From the NCBI RefSeq assembly GCF_024868665.1, contig NC_079900.1, positions 24,191,690-24,255,689 of the forward strand: 64,000 nucleotides of DNA, given 5' to 3'. This document shows, piece after piece, positions 32,991-44,060 of the stretch (positions are counted from its first letter, which is position 1; each line of letters starts with the position of its first letter). The notes under the pieces were generated by a model that worked only from the letters and a program-made list of their open reading frames with translations, was not told the DNA's origin and made no database searches. Made by a program: the position numbers and the translations under genes. Source of the DNA: Triplophysa rosa (lineage: Eukaryota > Chordata > Actinopteri > Cypriniformes > Nemacheilidae).

Positions 32991-35900
32991 GTGGAGAGGG
33001 GATGTGCGGGTGGACAAAATCAAACCCTCAAACATAAAGATGATGATGACTGGGAGCAATGGTATGAGCGTTCATCACAATCAGAAGGTGTTCAAGTTGT
33101 TCTGCAGAATTCACAAAGAATTGTACTATTTAGTGAATTATTCTATGCTCCAGTGATCGTGAATAAGACATTCAGAGTCAAGGGAATGCTAGACTCCGGC
33201 TCCATGGCTTGTACAGTAAATGAAGCAACGGCATCTAGGATGCTAGAAGAAAAGGTGATCACTACAGTCAAGCAGTTAGATGAGCAAGTCCTCCTGATCG
33301 GCTGTGGCTGTCATCAAACTCACCCTAAATGTGTGTACGAAGTGGAGATAGAGGTGTATGGTGTACAGTGTATCGTTCCCATTCTTGTGGTCCCAGGGCA
33401 GAAAGATGACCTCATTCTCGGATCTAATGACATAAAGTACATCATGCATCAAATGAAGAGCAGTGACGATTATTGGAGGGTGACCGGTCAGAGTTGTGGC
33501 ATGTCGTTGTCTCCTGACACTTCTCAATTTCTTGACATGATGGCAGGGTTGACAAGATGGAAGGGTGTCGATACACCTAACAAGATTGGGACTGTGAAGT
33601 TGACGCAAGCTGTAACGCTCTTGGCTAGACATGAACATCTTGTATGGGGCAGACTGCCGCAGAACACCCCTATGTCTCCCGGCAGCGCAGTGGTAGTCGA
33701 ACCCACATCTTCAAAATCCATGCCGCGAAACATTCTGGTTGGTCGGGTGGTTACACCCATGTGGGGTGACAGATATGTCCCCATGAGGATAGTGAATCTC
33801 TCTGATCAGCCCGTGACTTTGAAGAGGAATTGCAAGTTGGCCGATGTATCGCCTTGTATGGCTGCCGAAGATTTTATGGTTTTCCAGAACTCCAGTCAGG
33901 TTAAGGCTAGTGATCAAGCAATGAGTTATTCCGAAGCCAACGGTAAGGATGTAGAGAAGGAACTTGCAGAAGTTGGTTTGAAAGATATAGACCTCGAGTC
34001 GTGCCAAATCAGTCACTCTGTAAAAAGGGAGTTAGTTCAGCTTTTAATCAGCTATAACGACATCTTCTCGAAACACGCTTTGGATTATGGTGAGGCAAAA
34101 GGCTTCATTCATCGCATTCGCCTGATGGATGAACGACCATTCCGCCTTCCTTATCGGAGAGTTCCACCAGCTCATTACCAAAAATTGAGGCAGGTCTTGA
34201 CGGAGATGGAGGATCAGGACATAATAAGGAAATCCACAAGCGAGTTTGCATCACCACTGGTGATGGTATGGAAAAAGGATGGCAGTTTGAGAATTTGCAC
34301 CGACTTTAGATGGCTCAATGCCAGGACTCTAAAAGACGCACACCCACTCCCACATCAGTCAGATTGTCTGGCAGCTCTGGGCGGAAATGTCTATTTTAGC
34401 ACTATGGACTTGACTTCCGGTTTCTATAACATTCCCATGCTCGAGGAGGATAAAAAATACACAGCATTCATTACACCACTTGGATTGTATGAATACAATC
34501 GTATGTTTCAAGGTCTGTGCAATAGTCCAGCTTCATTTATGCGAATGATGCTGAGTATATTTGGTGACATGAACTTCACCCAGCTATTGTGCTATTTGGA
34601 TGACTTGCTGGTATTTGCAGCCACCGAGAAGGAAGCCTTGAGTAGGCTTGAGGTGGTATTCCAGAGACTCCGCCAACATAATTTGAAGCTGAGCCCAAAA
34701 AAGTGTCACCTTGTGCGTATGTCTGTGAGATTCTTGGGACACATCATCGAAGGGGGTGGGGTTGCTGTGGATCCTGAAAAGGTGGGCGTGATTTCCCGCA
34801 TGACCAAAGATGATCTTATGGAGGATGACGGGGTTACTCCTTCAGTAAAAAGAGTTAAATCTTTTTTGGGGATGGTCTTTTATTATCAACATTTCATATC
34901 ATGTTGTTCCGCCCTTGCCAGACCATTGTTTGCCCTCACTGCTGGTCAGAAGAGGAAGGGAAGAGGAAACGTTCCAAGAAAAGCTGGTACCTTCAGAAAA
35001 CTAAAGCCCTCCGACTGGACAGTGGAGTGTGATGCAAGTTTCAGTGCTCTGAAGGAGAAGCTGTTGAACTGCGCAGTCCTGGCGCATCCTGATTTTTCAA
35101 GACCCTTGATCCTGTCCATAGATGCTTCTTTAGATGGTTTGGGGGCGGTATTATCTCAAATACTCCTAGGCGAGGACAAAGCAAGGCCTATCGCTTTTGT
35201 GAGTAAAACACTCAGTACGTCACAGAGGCGATATCCAGCCCACCGTTTGGAATTCTTGGCCTTAAAGTGGAGTGTCTGCGAGAAGTTTAGTCATTGGCTT
35301 AGAGGACACACATTTTCCGTATGGACGGATAATAATCCTCTAACATATATAATGACTAAACCGAAGCTGGATGCCTGTGAACAACGCTGGGTCGCGAAGT
35401 TAGCCCCTTATAACTTTGAGATACGTCACATAGCGGGTAACAAGAATATTGTGGCTGATGCTCTTAGCCGAGACCCTTTTTCAAAGACGATTGGTCACAG
35501 GCTGCTAAATGAACAGTATGAGAGGTTGCTATCGGAAGCTGAAGGATTTAGCGAGGAAGGGATTCAGGATACTTTTCGACTGAAAGTTCAATGTCAGCAG
35601 CAGGGGTCGGAGACTGACCCAGGAGAGATCTTTCCAGTGGCTAGCTCGGGTACTTGTGGTGTTGGTGACGTCCATGCCATTTGTGAAGTTCATGATAACT
35701 GGGAGCTAGCAGCGGAGTCTAGAGCAGTGCAGTTGATCCAATCTGTTCAGCAGTTCGCTCCACCAAGTCTAGATACATTACCTGAACTCTCCTTACAAGA
35801 ACTTCAAAAGAGACAGGAACAGGATCCTAACATATCTGTGGTTGTTCCTTTTGTGTCTCATAAGAGAAGGCCTTCCAGACGTGAAAAAGCGAACCTCGAC

Positions 35901-37640
35901 CCAAGTGCTCTTTCCCTTAGCAAACAATGGGAGAGTCTTATCTTCCTTGATGGCATACTCTATCGAGTAATCAAGGACCAATTGAGTAAACACAAGTGAT
36001 ATCAATTTGTGCTCCCTCAGAGTCTTAGAGCCAAAGCGTTGTGGGGCATTCACGACCTCGCTGGACATCAAGGGCAAGCTAGAACTCTTCATTTGGCGAG
36101 GCAGCGATTCTATTGGCCAAAGATGGAGCAAGATATCAAGTCTTATGTTAAATGTTGCCAAAGATGCATTCTCGCTAAATCACCTGAGCCATCTGCTAGG
36201 GCCCCATTGGAGAGTATCAAAACCTCAGCACCCATGGAATTGGTATGTTTGGATTTCTGGAGCGCAGAAGACTCTAAGCAGAACTCTGTTGATGTGTTGG
36301 TGGTCACTGATCACTTTACGAAATTGGCTCATGCATTTGCATGTGCTAATCAGACAGCTAAGCAAGTGGCCAGTAAATTGTGGGACCACATTTTCTGCTT
36401 CTATGGTTTTCCTGAACGTATACACACCGATCAGGGCGCTAATTTTGAGAGTGGTTTGATCGCTGAGCTACTTAAATTGTCAGGAGTGGCTAAATCGCAT
36501 ACCACAGCTTACCATCCAATGGGCAATGGGGGAACTGAACGATTTAATAGGACTCTAGGAGCGATGTTGCGTTCTTTGCCTCTCAAAGCTAAACATCAGT
36601 GGCCCCAACAAATCCAGACCCTAACGTTTGCTTATAATGCCACTGTGCATGAAACAACAGGTTTCTCACCTTTTTACCTCATGTTTGGCCATGTGCCAAG
36701 ACTTCCGGTAGACGTGATGTTCAAACAGGTACTCAGAGATCCTGTGGTGGTTGATTATAGTAGTCACACTAAGACACTACTCTCTCATCTCCATGAAGCA
36801 GCAACTATTGCGCAGCAGCACGCTGTCAAAGAATAGAAAAAACAAGCTCAGGGATATAACAAGAGAGTAAAAGGCACTCATTTAAGCATTGGTGATCGTG
36901 TGCTGATTGCTATTAAGGGAGAGAGGGGAAAGTGAAAACTTGCCGACAAGTGGGAGTCAACCCTGTATGTTGTCATCAATCGGAATCCCCAGACGCATAC
37001 CTACATGGTACAGGATGAAAAAGGAACTAAGAGAGTCGTACATCGCAATCTTTTGTTGAACATCAGTTTTTTACCCATTCAGACAGAAATTGGAGGAACT
37101 AGTAACCCGTATCTTGATGATTGTGATGATGATGGGGAGTCAGTTGCTCAGCCGCAGCCCCAGGATCTTGCAGATTGCGTGGATAGTGAAAGTTCAGAGA
37201 GACGGACAAGCCTCTGGGTGTTAGAAGATAAAGAACATTCCCTGGCTCAAAGCTCACAAAGTGAAACAGGATCTGTGCAGTTCCATACTGAAGGAGAAGA
37301 GCAGAGTCAAGATGAGGATTGTTCTGAGAAGTTCTGTGACAATGACAGTCATATTACAGTGCACTGTAATGTTCAGATGGACTGTTTTAGTTTTGATGGT
37401 GACAGAGCAATCTCCGTAGTGGAGACAAGAGACATGCCCAACACAGAACAGCCTAGTCAAGAGATTGGAGACCGAGACACTCAGGGTGTAGAAGATACTC
37501 AAGAGCGAGTTACACTTGCTGGAAGAATAGTTAAGAAGGTCAATCGTCTTATTGAATCTATGGCGCAAAGACAGTTAAAGATTAAATCACTTACAAACAC
37601 ATTGGGTAGAAGGTCCCAGTCACTACTCACTTTGTTTTGA
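32991..37640 (+). pseudogene. Gypsy pol: protease, RT, RNase H, integrase, with three stops
   Basis: Pol lies in the -1 frame relative to gag and is open upstream of 32991 into the gag end, so it was presumably expressed by a -1 shift. Domains in order: aspartyl protease with LDSGS (about residues 67-71); reverse transcriptase with FSTMDLTSGFYNIP and YLDD (about 534-537); RNase H with LSIDASLDGLGA (about 708-719) and WTDNNPLTYI; integrase with an HX..CCQRC zinc region, LDFWS, HTDQGANFE and GGTERFNR for the DDE triad. Stops fall at 35997 (between RNase H and integrase), 36834 and 36933 (after the integrase core). A tail from 37005 to 37640 continues in the same frame, acidic and of unknown function. 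The catalytic residues named are all present. Confidence 0.85.
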
Positions 37641-37950
37641 GAGTTATTCTATAGTCCTCCAAGTTTATGTTCTCTGATACTCTTGAGTATTGTCCCTGTG
37701 GTTGTAAAGCAATTCATTTGATGTGATTCATAGATATTATACATTTGACTCGAAGATTTGTGGTTTAAAACCCGGTATGGTGTAAAAGGCATCATTTTAT
37801 TCTGGGAGGTTTTTAAGGCCTGATCACCCTTGAATTTCTCTCAACCTTTTAAGAAGGTAGCATTTTCAGGCTGAAATGGGTAGAGACATTTTGGAGACCC
37901 CAATCAAGTCTATAAGTGAAGTTGGTTGAGTCTTTGGGATTTTGGTGAAT

Positions 37951-37965
37951 TCAGAAGGGGGTGAA
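37951..37965 (+). promoter_or_regulatory. Polypurine tract
   Basis: TCAGAAGGGGGTGAA immediately precedes the 3' LTR, the expected place for the plus-strand primer. Confidence 0.65.
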
Positions 37966-38829
37966 TGTAACAGGTATTGATTATAACTTGTGTTTTATTT
38001 TAAAGTCCGCGAGAGGTCTGAAAGGAGCGAGGTATGTATTGTGTGTACTCCTGTTCAAAAGAGGGTTATAAGTGAAAATAGTCACTAATTAAGTGATCGA
38101 TTTCGTTAAAATGTAAACGAGTATGCACAAGTACTGTATGTAATCTTTCTTTTTAAAGATGTTTTTCCTACATAAGTGAATGTTTAATCGAGTGAATGCA
38201 GTAGCATGTGGTGCTATATGCTAATGTGAGAGTCGGCCTATGAAGCGTGTCTGCTGATACTTTTTCTATGTTCGTATGTTTGACAGGAGAAGGCTGATTA
38301 AATATGCACTACATGTTATGCAACGATTAATTACTGCATTTTACAACTCATGCAGGTATGGTTATGAATTGGTTTTGTGATTTATTTACTTATATGTGTT
38401 CAATCTAATTGGTTATATAAAATGCTGGATACGGGAGATTTAAAGATGAATATTATATGAGATCGGTTCGTGTCAATGTATATTTAGAGAGATATACTGT
38501 ATATATATTGTATTATTTCTCTAACTGTTGTCATATCTGATGTGAAATTAATTCTTATTTTCTTGATATTCTTTATTATTGTAAATGGGATTGTGTATTG
38601 TGAACTCGCTTCAGTCCGCGGGAGGTCTGAGCGGAGCTAGGAGAAGGCTGATTAAATATGCACTACATGTTATGCAACGATTAATTACTGCATTTTACAA
38701 CTCATGCGGGCAGTCTGCAGGAGATCAGAGCAGAGCAAGATAAAGAACCTCTGAACCAGCAATTGGACTCCGGTCTTTATTCATAACACACACTACACAA
38801 CGCAGAGGGGTAGCTCTAAACCGGCTACA
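37966..38829 (+). repeat. 3' LTR of the Gypsy element
   Basis: The same ends as the 5' LTR, with scattered substitutions and an internal deletion of about 120 bases joining TTATTTTAA directly to AGTCCGCGAGAGG. The second internal module copy is kept. Confidence 0.9.
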
Positions 38830-39254
38830 CGTGCTCTTAGCATTCTGAAACCGCCTGTATATATTTTGTGCATGTAAAGTGTATCATTTCAGTGCTCCAC
38901 AAGTCTGCACACATCTCCCAGGTAGTTCACTCGGTGTTGTTGTGCTGTTGTAACAGGTATAGCTATCGGTTATTTCCAGTGGTGGACGAAGTACACAACT
39001 TCCTTACTTGAGTGAAAGTACAGATACTACTTGTCAAATATTACTCCACTACAAGTGAAAGTTGTAAAGACAGATTCTTACTTAAGTAAAAGTACAGAAG
39101 TACGTGCTTTTAAAAGTACTCAAGTATTAAAAGTAAATTTCCTTTATGTCAGTTGTACATTGTTTTATTGTTGTATACCTTATGCCTCTGAAGCAACCTA
39201 CTGAATACACTGAGCAGCTCACAGTATCAGTTGTATTAAAGGAGTAGTTCACTT

Positions 39255-39314
39255 CAAAATTTGCCCCCATTGATTTTTATTCCTAGTATGGAAAGTCAAT
39301 GGGGGCAAATTTTG
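39255..39314. repeat. Perfect 19-nt inverted repeat
   Basis: Arms 39255-39273 and 39296-39314 (CAAAATTTGCCCCCATTGA and its exact reverse complement) surround a 22-nt loop. The flanks GTAGTTCACTT and GCAGTGAGCAACT extend it imperfectly, as in a small fold-back MITE inside the hAT element. Confidence 0.85.
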
Positions 39315-39983
39315 CAGTGAGCAACTCTTTTAAGAGCTTTATATGTTTAGCACATATATGTTGAGGTTAGATGTAATCCTGTATGATCATTTAGCCTAAT
39401 TATCCTCATTAGCCCTGTTGGACTTTAAAGGCAGTCCTGCATGTTCAAAAATTTGCACAGAGACGTTCTCCAAAATTAAACAGAAGTTTTATTATCAGAT
39501 GTAAAAAGGTAACAAAGCTTTGGGTTGTCAGAATCTCCTCACTCCACCACAAGCCAACAACCACAAATATTCAAAAACACCCATATTTATTAAGTATGTG
39601 ACGTCGCTCGTATCTTCTGACTCCTCCTCTGCCTTTTAAGGAGTGCTGCTCCTTTCCACCAATCACCGTGAAGTCCTTTTTCTTAGTTCCTGAAAATAAC
39701 ATTTCAAAACGTATATCCTGTGGTCATCGCCAGTCCTGAGGAATGTTCTCCAGGACAGTTTCTTTTGGGGAGTGGTCTCCTAGAAACAGTTTATTGTGGC
39801 CGGACAACATACCAACATTCTTAACATTCTTTTAGTAAAAAGAAAACACTCAATCATCTAATGTTTTTAATTATATAGCGTTGTTTCTTAATCCTATGAT
39901 TCATTAAAACACATCACAACTCATGATTATACTTAAAACATATGCAGTGGATTGATTCATAACATTTCTTTTCTTTATGACTC

Positions 39984-39985
<2 letters not shown>

Positions 39986-40019
<34 letters not shown>
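39986..40019. repeat. (TG)17 microsatellite
   Basis: Uninterrupted TG dinucleotides. Confidence 0.95.
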
Positions 40020-40020
<1 letters not shown>

Positions 40021-41454
40021 TCTAGATAATTTATGGCTCCAACCCCCATTTGCCACAGTAACTATTTTACTGAGTAAGATAGCAAGCACATGACAAAAGC
40101 ACACAGCTTAATGATTTAATGAAAGAAAACACTTATTGATTATATTGATATTTAAATCATACTTTTATCTGAAAAATATTCCACAGTTACCAGTAGGACG
40201 CAAGTATTTGTAGCGTGATTCGTAAGGCAGCACAGTAAGAAACAGCATAGAAGGTAGAAGTCTATTTGAATTACAAACAGATTTTCAAAGCATCTAACAG
40301 TAAGAAAGCATGGTAGTTTTGGTATAATAGTCAAGAAGGTTAAAGCCATGTGTTGTTGGATTTATTTACCACATTTGTATTATTCCAACTCAAATAATCT
40401 AACTAAACAAACAAACTATAGCATAGTATAATTGAACTATGGTTTTTTAGTTGCTGTGGTTTTACTAAAGATTATTAGATTATGTATACGAATTGTCTAA
40501 TATTGTGGATACTGTGGTTTTAACTGCATATACTACCATCTCCGCTGATAAAACTGAATTTTTGAAGTAGATATGAGATTTTTAAATTAAATTCCTCTTT
40601 GTAGTGTGTTTGGGTACCATCCCACCAATAGAATCCATCACATAGCCTACAAGTAGACAACAAGTATCCATATTACAATTCCCATTATTCCCATTAAATC
40701 CATTACATTTTCTGTTGTATTTTGGGCAGGGTTCTATTGTTTTTATTTCAACAGGAATACTTCAACTATAGTTACTTATGTAAAAACATCATTCATTTTC
40801 CAAATCGCTTTAAATGATACAGCAGCAGAGCAGAAGTTAAAACGCACCCGTAGCTCAAGGTGTACGTGATGCTTATTTACCGTTTAGCCGTTATGCCGAT
40901 CATTTTCATGACAATGTTTCTATGATCTTTGACTGATCGTAACCCACAGATGATTACACCACACTTTAACATGTGCCCTTTTCGTTTTTTATTGTTCTAT
41001 TTGCCTTTTTACAGCGCTATCAACGGTGTAGCTGCGCCGTCGTTTACATTAGTTTAGCAGGGAAGATCCCAGAGTTACCAGATTTGCGTTTTTTTTTTTG
41101 CTAAATGGCCTTTCAAAGCTTGCCGGAAAACCGCGAGCTTACAAAAACTGAAATACTTGGCAACATTAAAAGGTCCTGGAAGATCGCAAGCAAGATAAAT
41201 GATGCACACCGGAAAACCCGCTGCATAGAAACCATTTTCTACTTTGGACCTTTTTATAAATGTAGTGGAGTAAAAAGTATGATATTTGTCTTTCAAATGT
41301 AGTGAAGTTAAAGTACAAGTACTCAGAAAAAATAATACTCAATTAAAGTACAGATACTCAAAAAGTGTACTTAAGTACAGTACTCAGGTAAATTTACTTC
41401 GTTACTGTCCACCACTGGTTATTTCCACTGTTTATTATTTTTTCATACAGTGAA

Positions 41455-42225
41455 TTTATAGTCATTTTGTGCTGTACACATCCACCAAGGGGCAGACTAA
41501 CGAGACAAGACAGACTGGGTAACAGACAACATCCAAGAAAAAATAGTAAACATTAACAAGGGCAAACATGAAATAACAATAAAGGGGTTGGGGTGAACAT
41601 AAAAATAACAAACATGGGAGGGGGGGTGGGGGAACAAAAGAGTCCATAGGGGGAAGTTCAAAGGGATTGGGGCTGGGTGGGGGAGTCATAGTCCGGGGGG
41701 GCACTCGAGAGCGAGGGGTCCGGGGGGACTTGACCGGGGCAGGTTTTGATGCTGGAGGAGTTGGATGGGGAGTTCCACGACTCCCTCCGTCCACGCCTGC
41801 CACGGAGGCTGGCGGGAGGTGGAGAGGCTCCAGGGGGTGAGTTGGACGGTGCAGCGATGCTCATGACGCTGACCTGCAAGGCGCGACCCTCTGGGATCGC
41901 GGGCAACGGAGATGAATAGGTGGACTGGCCTGAGACCCTGAACTCCGGCCGGTTCATCGCATACTTAACCGTGCCATCGAAGTCCAGTGGTCTCAGCATT
42001 CTCATCTCCGCCTGTGAAAGAGGGTCCCTGAGACCATCGTTAAAAAGCACCGCGAGTTCCACCTTCACAAAGACCACCTCCTCTGCAGCCTCCAGGAACC
42101 TGTTGATGTACTCCATCAGGTCAGAGTTCTGAGGTGAGCCTGGCGGGATTGCTCTGCATCCAAACTACCTGCTGGGTTCTGTTCTGGTCAGTTCATTCTG
42201 AGAAGCAGAACCATGACAGCGTTTC
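41455..42225 (-). mobile_element. Retroelement remnant with gag-like frame
   Basis: On the minus strand an AGAACCATGACAG-type end region near 42190-42225 (reversed) is followed by the open frame below. The family is one I recall as recurrent in cyprinid genomes. Boundaries are approximate. Confidence 0.4.
41658..42116 (-). pseudogene. Gag-like fragment
   Basis: A 152-codon frame opening MEYINRFLEAAEEVVFVKVE, then LFNDGLRDPLSQAEMRMLRP and FDGTVKYAMNRPEF, resembles the tail of a gag/capsid-like protein of fish retroelements. The rest is Pro/Ser-rich and of low complexity. There is no zinc knuckle or enzyme domain. It is probably not a host gene, though a domesticated gag cannot be excluded by reading alone. 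Confidence 0.45.
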
Positions 42226-42960
42226 AAAATAAACGTTTTCCTTTTATTACATTCTTAAGTATTTGTGATTTTAACTCATTTACTTTTTTAAAGAACTCAT
42301 TCATTTATTGTTTTTCTTTGTGAATCATTTCTATGTAACGCACTTTGAATTACCCTTGTGTATGAAATACGCTATATAAATAAATGTTGCCTTGCAATGC
42401 CCAAACGTGAGAAATCGTTGATAGCAGAAAAATTATAGACAGAAATGAAATCAGAGATATACATTTTGTAGAGTATGACTCAAGAATTCCTCATAGAACG
42501 AGATTTAAACAATAATTAAATGCATTTTTTATCATCCGTTGCGATATTGGTAAAAATATTAAAATGTTATGTTTGTGAAAATAGTGCCAAACTATAAAAA
42601 CTGAATACAGGCCTTTATGTTACAACTGCAAAAGACTACCAAAAGAGTGACAAGTGTTTTAAATTTACTTACTACTAAGATGTACTTCTTAAAAGTAAGT
42701 GCAGCACATGTGGTATGTAAGGACAGTAACATTTCTAAATATTGCTTCAAAACAACTTTTTGTGTATTTTTTAAGATTGCGAACTCAGCAAATTGAGAAA
42801 CCGATGAAAATCAGACACAAAACCAGAACTAACAATGCCACCAAAGAGCAAAACAACAAACATATAGCTGTAAAATCTTATCACTAGTACTCCTCAAAAA
42901 ACATCTATTAACAAAAACAAACAAAAGCAAAGTCAAAAAGGCAAACAGCACGACTGAACA
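42226..42960. other. AT-rich non-coding sequence
   Basis: An AT-rich stretch ending in a segment with TGCCTTGCAATGC near 42390 could be a LINE-like tail. Nothing firm. Confidence 0.35.
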
Positions 42961-43384
42961 GAAAGTCAGAAACTAAAATAGAACGTGCGCTTCCAGCGCC
43001 GACGTCAGCTGTGCGAGGTAAGGCGCTCTCCTTCGAGCCGCGCTGTCAGAAGCCGAGTGGACTAGATCCTCGTGGACTAGATCCTCGCCAGTGACTCCTG
43101 GACAGAGTAGGAGTGGTAGAAAGACAGGCAGCATACAGACATAACATAAAATGAACCCACACAGAATGAAGGCAGGGAAAAGGATTAAATGGGAGAGAGA
43201 AAACGAGTTGCAGGTGTGGGTAGATGAGACACGCAGTGCCGCGAGTGAGGCTGATTGCGGAGCGCGGCAGGAAGGGGTAACGGCCAAAACAAAAGTGCCA
43301 CGTGTAGCTGACAGTGACAGCACACGGGAGAGAGGAAGAAAACAAAAACAATACATGCAAAAAGTGACAGAATCCCCCCTTCAA
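42961..43384 (-). repeat. LTR-like repeat
   Basis: On the minus strand it reads like a pyrimidine-rich LTR end with a 16-bp unit (GGATCTAGTCCACGA) repeated twice near 43064-43088. It directly abuts the Tc1 fragment. Class tentative. Confidence 0.3.
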
Positions 43385-44060
43385 GGATGCCTCTTGGCAT
43401 CTCCGAGGGGATCCCCACGGATTGGTGGAATCCTGCTGCTGACCAACTTTATGGAGATGCAGATTTCATTTTCCAACAGGACTTGGCACCTGCACACAGT
43501 GCCAAAGCTACCAGTACCTGGTTTAAGGACCATGGTATCACTGTTCTTAATTGGCCAGCAAACTCGCCTGACCTTAACCCCATAGGAAATCTATGGGGTA
43601 TTGTGAAGAGGAAGATGCGATATGCCAGACCCAACAATGCAGAAGAGCTGAAGGCCACTATCAGAGCAACCTGGGCTCTCATAACACCTGAGCAGTGCCA
43701 CAGACTGATCGACTCCATGCCACGCCGCATTGCTGCAGTAATTCAGGCAAAAGGAGCCCCAACTAAGTATTGAGTGCTGTACATGCTCATACTTTTCATG
43801 TTCATACTTTTCAGTTGGCCAAGATTTCTAAAAATCCTTTCTTTGTATTGGTCTTAAGTAATATTCTAATTTTCTGAGATACTGAATTTGGGATTTTCAT
43901 TAGTTGTCAGTTATAATCATCAAATTAAAAGAAATAAACATTTGAAATATATCAGTCTGTGTGTAATGAATGAATATAATATACAAGTTTCACTTTTTGA
44001 ATGGAATTAGTGAAATAAATCAACTTTTTGATGATATTCTAATTATATGACCAGCACCTG
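43385..44060 (+). mobile_element. 5'-truncated Tc1/mariner element
   Basis: A transposase tail followed by about 290 bases of 3' sequence ending ATATGACCAGCACCTGTA, a Tc1-like terminal repeat with TA. The left half and left terminal repeat are absent. Confidence 0.75.
43387..43773 (+). pseudogene. Tc1-type transposase C-terminal fragment
   Basis: Shows FQQDLAPAHSAKATSTWFKD, then NWPANSPDLNPIGNLWGIVK and ending KGAPTKY. The first motif carries the second catalytic Asp; the second carries the position of the catalytic Glu of the DD34E triad, where the codon reads Gly (NPIGNLW in place of NPIENLW). Together with the loss of the N-terminal half this makes it non-functional. The first dozen residues are probably not transposase. 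Confidence 0.85.

Larger units (their letters stand above)
30466..38829 (+). mobile_element. Ty3/Gypsy LTR retrotransposon, complete but inactivated
   Basis: Two LTRs (30466-31450, 37966-38829) bracket a primer-binding site, gag and pol with protease, RT, RNase H and integrase in that order, which is the Ty3/Gypsy arrangement. CGTG on both sides (30462-30465, 38830-38833) is a 4-bp target duplication. Four in-frame stops (31903, 35997, 36834, 36933) make it inactive on its own. Confidence 0.9.
38977..41417. mobile_element. Non-autonomous hAT element with 8-bp target duplication
   Basis: Begins CAGTGGTGGACGAAGTAC and ends GTCCACCACTG; GTTATTTC flanks it at 38969-38976 and 41418-41425. Subterminal AAGTACAGATACT-type repeats occur at both ends. 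The interior holds a hairpin, a (TG)n tract and AT-rich sequence; no transposase is visible. Confidence 0.9.
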
